From: Asterias rubens
Taxonomy: Eukaryota; Echinodermata; Asteroidea; Forcipulatida; Asteriidae
DNA length: 64,000 nucleotides
Direction of reading: 5' to 3'
NCBI RefSeq assembly: GCF_902459465.1
Contig: NC_047073.1
Span: forward strand, 7,751,036-7,815,035
Part shown: one piece after another, positions 58,717 through 64,000 of the stretch
How the letters are laid out: each line of letters starts with the position of its first letter
Numbering within the stretch: the stretch's first letter is position 1
The notes under the pieces: model-generated
What the model saw: only the letters and a program-made list of their open reading frames with translations
Database searches by the model: none
What the model was told of the DNA's origin: nothing
Translations under genes and position numbers: made by a program

Positions 58717-59190
58717 TTAGAGTCTCGACCCGTAGTTAATCTCGGTGTGGCCCCCATTGCTTCCCCCTTCTGCCTGTTTGTCATTCATTAAGCTAGTCCC
58801 CATCAGCCAGCCCCATGTCATCAGCCTCTTGATAAACAAACCAAGCCCAATGGACTGTGTCCAACGTCAATACTTGAAGAGACAATTTAAACATCAAGGG
58901 ATTAAAACTGATATCGATTTTAGGGACTGTTCAAACATTGACTGTAAAAAAAAAACCGCGAGATACTCAACAAGTACTTCACTCTTTCTTTAATTGGTCA
59001 TAGATGACGAGGAAGAAGTGTATACTTACTTGGATGTTCGTTCTGGATGGATATAGGAAATACTCATAATATTAATTACATATTTAAATTAAATCTAATA
59101 AATAATTACGGATAGGCCCCTATGTTTATTTTGCTGTTCATATATTAAACTTGTGGACATGTCGTTAATTATCTGTCGCGGTGACTACTA
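58717..59190. other. Spacer, nothing recognised
   Basis: AT-rich with no supported gene or element. A short frame at 58745-58993 has no domain. Confidence 0.4.
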
Positions 59191-59425
59191 AAGGAATTTG
59201 ATACGTTTGGTAATTGCCAAAGACCCAGTACTCTCAATTGGTGTATCTCAACATAACCATAAAACAGTAAATCTGTGAATATTTGGACTTAATTTAATCA
59301 TCGAAGTTGCAAGAGAATAATGAAAGAAAAGACACCCTTGTTGCACAAATTTGTTTGCATTCAGATGCCTAATAAAACGTCTCAGGCCTGAAGTCTTTTA
59401 ATACTTGAGTGAGAATATTTCCCTT
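59191..59425. mobile_element. TTAA MITE family M1, partial copy
   Basis: Begins aaaggaatttgatacgtttg, gtaattgccaaagaccc and continues with caacataaccataaaacag, gttgcaagagaataatgaaa and aaacgtctcaggcctgaagt. The other end is missing. Confidence 0.65.
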
Positions 59426-59514
59426 TACCGTTTCTATTTATTCAGTGTGTTCTTAAGTGTAGACCAAACCTCACAAGATTTTCGGCGACATATAAAAGAC
59501 AAAATCTAAAAAAA

Positions 59515-59600
59515 TCTCTACCGCCTTTTGAAATAAAAAATTTCACGGATGATTTTGTGTGTGTACATGATTAAAAGAATCAAACGGTTTCAAAAACCAA
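59515..59600. repeat. Dispersed repeat R-E, copy 2
   Basis: Matches 37475-37580 in intron 38 (gccttttgaaataaaaaatt, gtacatgattaaaagaatca, aaacggtttcaaaaacc). Confidence 0.6.
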
Positions 59601-59660
59601 ATGTATAGACGACGTGACATGTGACATGTTTACAATTGAGCCACCACGCCTAGACTTCAT

Positions 59661-61490
59661 GCAGGACCTGAAGGGTGGATGGTTCAAGGTTGCTCAAATT
59701 GAAAGAAGGTTTGAATAAATTGCAAAAGTCATGAAAAAATTACAATGTTTTAAGTTGTACCTGATGAGTGGATGGCTCAAGGTTGCTGAAATGAAAGAAT
59801 TTTTGATTAAATTGCAAAGGTCTCAAAAATGACAATGTTTAAAGTCGTACCTGATGAGCGGACGGTTCAAGGTTGCTGAAATGAAAGAATGTTTGAATAA
59901 GTTGCAAACGTCATAAAAAATGACATTGTTTAAAGTTGTACCTGATGTGCGGATGGCTCAAGATTGCTGAAATAAAAAAAAAATTGAATAAATTCTAAAG
60001 GTCTCAAAAAATGAAAATGTTTAAAGTTGTACCTGAACAGCGGATGGATCAAGGTTGCTGAAATGAAAGAATGTTTGAATAAATTGCAAAAGTCATAAAG
60101 AAATTACAAATTAATGTTGTACCTGATGAGCGGAAGGCTCAAGGTTGCTGAAATAGAAAAAATGTTTGAATAAATTCCAAAGGTCTCAAAAAATGACAAT
60201 GTTTAAAGTTGTACCTGAACAGCGGATGGCTCAAGGTTGCTGAAATGAAAGAATGTTTGAATAAATTGCAACGGTCTTACAAAATAACAGTGTTGAAAGT
60301 TATGATGAGCGGATGGCGCAAGGTTGCTGAAATGAAAGAATATTTGAATAAATTGCAAAAGTCATAAAAATGGCAATGTCTATGATGAGCGGATGGCACA
60401 TGGTTGCTGAAATGGAAGAATGTTTGAAAATTTTAGAGGTCTCAAAAAATGACTATGTTTAAAGTTGTTCCTGACGAGATGGCCCAAGGTTGCTGAAATG
60501 AAAGAGTGATTGGATAATTTGCAAAGGTAATAAAACTGACTATGTTAAATACAATACCTAATGGGCAGCGGTTGGCTCAAGGTTGGTCTGTGTAAGAATG
60601 TTTGAAGAGTTTGCAAAGGTCATAAAATGACAATGTTAAATGTTGTACCTGATGAGCGAATGGCTCTGGGTTGCTGAAATGAAAGAATTATTGGTTTAAT
60701 TTGCAATGGTCATGAAATGACAATTTAAATGTTGTACCTGCCGAGCGGAGGGCTCGGGGATGCTTTAATGAAATAATAATTGTGTTTGAATAACTTGTTC
60801 AAGATTGTGAAAAAATCGTGATTTTTTATGTTGTATTTGGCGAGCGAATGGCTCAAGGTTGCTCACATAAAAGAATGTTGAATTATCTGCCACGCTCCTA
60901 AAAGATGACAATGTTAAATGTTGTACCTGCTGAGCGTAGGGAAGGCTCAAGGTTGTCCCACTGAAAAAGTTGCCGAGTCAAAACTGCCGAGCAAAGGGCT
61001 CAATACGTTTTAAATGTAAGAGTGTTGGAGTATTTTTGCAAGGGACATTAAAGGCAGTGGACACTATTGGCAATTACTCAAAATAATTATTGGCATAAAA
61101 CCTTACTTGGTAACGAGTAATGGGGAGATGTTAATGGTATAAAACAACGTGAGAAACGAATCCCTCTGAAGTGCCATAGTTTGTCGAGAAAGAAGTAATT
61201 TTCCACAAATTTGATTTCGAGAGCTCAGATTTAGAACTTGGAGGTCTCGAAATCAACCATCAATACACACAGTTTCGTGTGACAAGGGTTGTTTTTCTTT
61301 CATTGTTATCTCGCAACTTTACTGACCGATTGAGCTCAAATTTTCACAGGTTTGTAATTTTGTGCATACACCAAATGTGAATGCTAGTCTTTGACAAATA
61401 TCAATAGTGTCCACTGCCTTTAAAAGTAAAATGTTTAATGCTACCCGCTGAGCGTTGGAAAGGCTCAATTAAGGTTACCCCATATTAAAA
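59661..61490. repeat. 91-bp minisatellite, about 16 diverged units, split by an M1 MITE
   Basis: Units contain gttgtacctgatgagcggat, ggctcaaggttgctgaaatg and aaagaatgtttgaataaatt, spaced about 89-93 bases (for example 59753, 59846, 59935, 60026, 60116, 60209). Divergence increases toward the right. The element at 61048-61423 interrupts the array. The word gctacccgctgagcgttgga plus aaggctcaa resumes at 61440. Confidence 0.9.
61048..61423. mobile_element. TTAA MITE family M1, full copy inside the 91-bp array
   Basis: TTAA at 61048-61051 and 61420-61423. The ends are aggcagtggacactattggc and caatagtgtccactgcct. The interior has gagagctcagatttagaact and its complement ttggaggtctcgaaatcaac. Array sequence on both sides shows it is younger than the array. 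Confidence 0.92.
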
Positions 61491-62689
61491 TGTACATTTA
61501 CAAACCGATCACTGGGGAAGAGTCAGACAAGCGCCTTATAGATTCGAACGTAAGCATCTGGGTTTAGGTTCGCCACCTATCTGCGGTTAACAGAAGTAGA
61601 GCGAAAGGAAGGCCCTGTCCGAAAAAGTTGTCCTTTTGCCGAGAGGTGTAGATAGGGCCTAAGGATTTTTTTTCTTCCAAGATTGGTGCTCGGATCCGTT
61701 TGTAAATAAATACACGCAAAGGCCCTAACCCTAGCAGGCTAGGCCTACAGGTGGTGTTTGGTTAGGGTGTATTCATTTGTGTCTCTTGAGCAAAGGAAAA
61801 CAGTTTAGAAGTCAATGTATCCTCCTCTTACCAGTTTTCACGGTATTATGCCTTTTTCTTTGAATTTTGAAAAAAATAATGATGCCATATATCAACCGAT
61901 GCCCTAATTATCTTCATTTGTTAATTTATGAAGTATGCAAACATATATTGAAACTTGATGGATATTGAAATGTTCACACCACACACCGATCTTTGATGAC
62001 TTCAACTGGCCCCATTTGTTTTGAGTTTTTCCCGTTTTCACGGCAAACGAGAAAGTATGGTTTCCCGGTGAAGCCATACATGGAAGAAACATCTGCAGTG
62101 ACTACAAGTGTTCTTTGAGACTCTGTGTATGACTGTATAGCCAGCAGTTGCCTTCATTTTATTCAAAATATTTTTTTATAATAAATTTGTTAAATTACCA
62201 TGGAAACTTGCAAAAAAAAAAAAAAATATATATAAAAAATATAAAAAGTGTGAATAATTACTGGCTTCCAAATCTAATTTTTATTTATTTGTTATATATA
62301 TTTTTTCTTAATATTTATAATAAAGCGTATAAATGAACAGTGATAATTGAATCAACAAGCTGATGTTTAAATTTTAATATTAATAATAGTATTGACACGA
62401 GGGTTACAAAATAAAAATCTCCAAAAATATTAGAAAATGATATAAGGCACATGGCTTCTTTAAGCCTCGGTATTTTTTTCAAGAATGTTAAGCAAAACAT
62501 ACAGTCACATGATTTTGATCATCATGAATTGTGAATTGAAATAGCTTTTGATGAAACTTTTTCGGTGGGCAAATATTTTTATATGGCCTCGACATTATGA
62601 CATATTTTTGTACCTTGTAGAAATGCCTAAAGTACTAAACGTGCAAATGACCAGTGGAGCCTTACGTGTTTCTAAGTTTTGGTCAAGAG
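61491..62689. other. AT-rich spacer, nothing recognised
   Basis: Contains A- and TA-rich runs at 62210-62310. No gene, tRNA or defined element could be supported. Confidence 0.45.
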
Positions 62690-62870
62690 AGAGGAGACTC
62701 TTTGCTTGGCAAATAAAACCACACAATTTTTATCTAGGGACTGTTTACATCGCGCACAGAGAGGTAAAAGATTTGCCACGATTTTAGGGACACCTCGAAA
62801 ACAGGATCTCCTACGATATACGTTTCTCCTTACTGTAAAAAGCTATGAGACATCTAAATATTTTAACTTG
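62690..62870 (+). repeat. Dispersed repeat R-A, copy 2
   Basis: Matches 6236-6420 (tttgcttggcaaataaaacc, actgtttacatcgcgcacag, gaggtaaaagatttgcca, ctcctacgatatacgtttct). Both copies are in the same orientation. Confidence 0.55.
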
Positions 62871-62919
62871 TATTTTTAAACTTTAACATGTTGTGCCATG
62901 TTACTATTGGAGATTTGTT

Positions 62920-63697
62920 TTAGTGAGCCGCTTGTCGGCTACTCTGCTTCTGTACCTCTTGAGGGCGCCCATCAGCCAATATTCGACGACGTGATCCTAG
63001 TACGACGTGAGGATTTGCCGTCTTATTGTGTTCCTTCTTCACTCAGTTCTTAAAAGTAAAGATTCCTCATCATTAAGAGTGTTTGCGGGAAGAAGTCTTA
63101 TGGTAACGAATATGGATATGGAGGTTACAGTTGTCTAAGATTGAACCAAACCAGGTATGTAGAGAATAGAGAGGGTTTGTTTTGTGTACGAAATTTTTTA
63201 CAAAATTGACACACACTGACAGGCGCCGCTGTGTGTATGTGTGCACACAACAGCCTGCTGGACAAGCAGTGACAGTGAGTCAGTGTGTCATGATTTAGGG
63301 TAATCTTCCGGTCGTCGCCACCAATTTATCCGCCGTTAATTAACTCCAAAACCACTGAATTTTTTTCTTACCTTAGAAGAAGGGTTAACGCATATATACA
63401 TCCAGAAAAAAAAGAGAGAAAAAAAACGTATCAGTTTGTAAACAAAGGTCAAAATTGGGCCGTTTTCGACTCCCAGTGACATCGAACTCCGCCATGTTTA
63501 TGTTGTTTGTGTGTGTGAGTGTTGTTGTTCAACGCTCCAATCAGTCGGTCAGCGTCCATGCGCAATGGAAAAAATCGCTAGGACTGATTCATTTCCGATA
63601 GGGTACACTGAAATTATTTTGGGAAGGGAGGAGGGGAGGGAGGGAGGACGGAGGGAAATTCGAACAAACCACAAAATAACCACGTGCGTTTATGAAG
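62920..63697 (+). promoter_or_regulatory. Candidate promoter and 5' exon region of a + strand gene
   Basis: CpG frequency is higher here than in the flanks (for example 62990-63020, 63300-63340, 63450-63590). An inverted CCAAT motif (ccaatcag) lies at 63537, and a possible 5' UTR donor (aaccag, gtatgt) at 63150-63155. No transcript evidence is available. The evidence is composition plus the exon-like segment that follows. Confidence 0.4.
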
Positions 63698-63951
63698 GTA
63701 ATGTTATGTTATAAGAATAGGCTGTTATGGTTTCAATACAATGACCGTCATTGCATAATAAGCAGGTTGAACTAGTCTACGGGCCTGTACGGCGGGGGTA
63801 TATCTTATTTTAGCCACCCAGCAAAAATAAGGGGAAATGAAGTCCAACATCCATGTAATGTATAATAATCCCTTTAAATTGCAGTTGGATGATATGGACA
63901 TTTTGCCTTATTTGAACTTGGGGTCACCAGTTGCTTTTGAGTATGTTTTAG
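63692..63951 (+). CDS. Candidate first coding exons of an unidentified gene (3' partial)
   Basis: 63885-63951 is a convincing small exon: acceptor taaattgcag, 67 open bases and a strong donor (tttag, gtaagg). It reads LDDMDILPYLNLGSPVAFEY followed by VL. An upstream donor at 63697 (tatgaag, gtaatg) would join in frame to give MKLDDMDILPYLN, with ATG at 63692. The context of that ATG is weak, and the internal Met could be the start instead. The gene would continue beyond the window. I do not recognise the family. Confidence 0.4.
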
Positions 63952-64000
63952 GTAAGGGATCATGTTGCATTATTAATCGAATATTTGTAAGGGACAATTT

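Noticed and set aside
63511..63697. Reading frame MEKIARTDSF as the first exon of the right-edge gene
   Set aside because: Joining it at 63697 to the exon at 63885 gives an immediate TGA, so the in-frame ATG at 63692 is the only start found in that exon.

Overview
The window is animal genomic DNA. Long introns with GT-AG borders split recognisable genes, and the space between exons is full of miniature inverted-repeat transposons (MITEs), tRNA-derived SINEs, LINE tails and minisatellites. The main gene, the proteasome adaptor ECM29/ECPAS, is clearly homologous to the vertebrate protein but diverged. The AT-rich background, the repeat style and the intron density suggest an invertebrate deuterostome, most likely an echinoderm and possibly a sea star. 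That assignment is an inference from recall, not from a search.

Layout. 1-2414 holds a SINE, a 5 x 45 bp minisatellite and AT-rich intron or flank. 2415-3154 (+) carries the last two coding exons of a type I membrane protein (fibronectin III domain, transmembrane helix, short tail), followed by a possible long 3' UTR. 5.7-8.8 kb is a spacer with a 57-base hairpin and a 318-bp tandem array in which every unit contains a tRNA-like sequence. 8833-45103 (+) is the complete ECM29 gene: 47 coding exons whose phases join without a break into 1,915 codons plus a stop. Its introns hold most of the repeats: a 33-bp CCAAT-box minisatellite with a 165-bp higher-order period (intron 16), three foldback TTAA elements, a 63-bp minisatellite beside a duplicated exon start (intron 27), and a complete 1.28-kb terminal-inverted-repeat element with a 4-bp target duplication (intron 41). 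45.1-55.4 kb is spacer or 3' UTR with more MITEs, one carrying two CRE palindromes. 55465-57054 (-) is a single-exon ankyrin-repeat protein resembling ANKRD63. 57.1-62.9 kb is spacer with a 91-bp minisatellite split by a TTAA MITE. 62.9-64.0 kb looks like a CpG-richer promoter and the first coding exon of another + strand gene that leaves the window.

The three genes have no evident pathway link. ECM29 tethers and quality-controls 26S proteasomes. The FN3 protein sits in a membrane. The ankyrin protein is a scaffold of unknown function. I found no operon, CRISPR array, phage or prokaryotic system. What is unusual here is the non-coding architecture: the minisatellite with higher-order structure, the tRNA-like tandem array, and TTAA foldback insertions into older tandem repeats that allow the empty site to be inferred.
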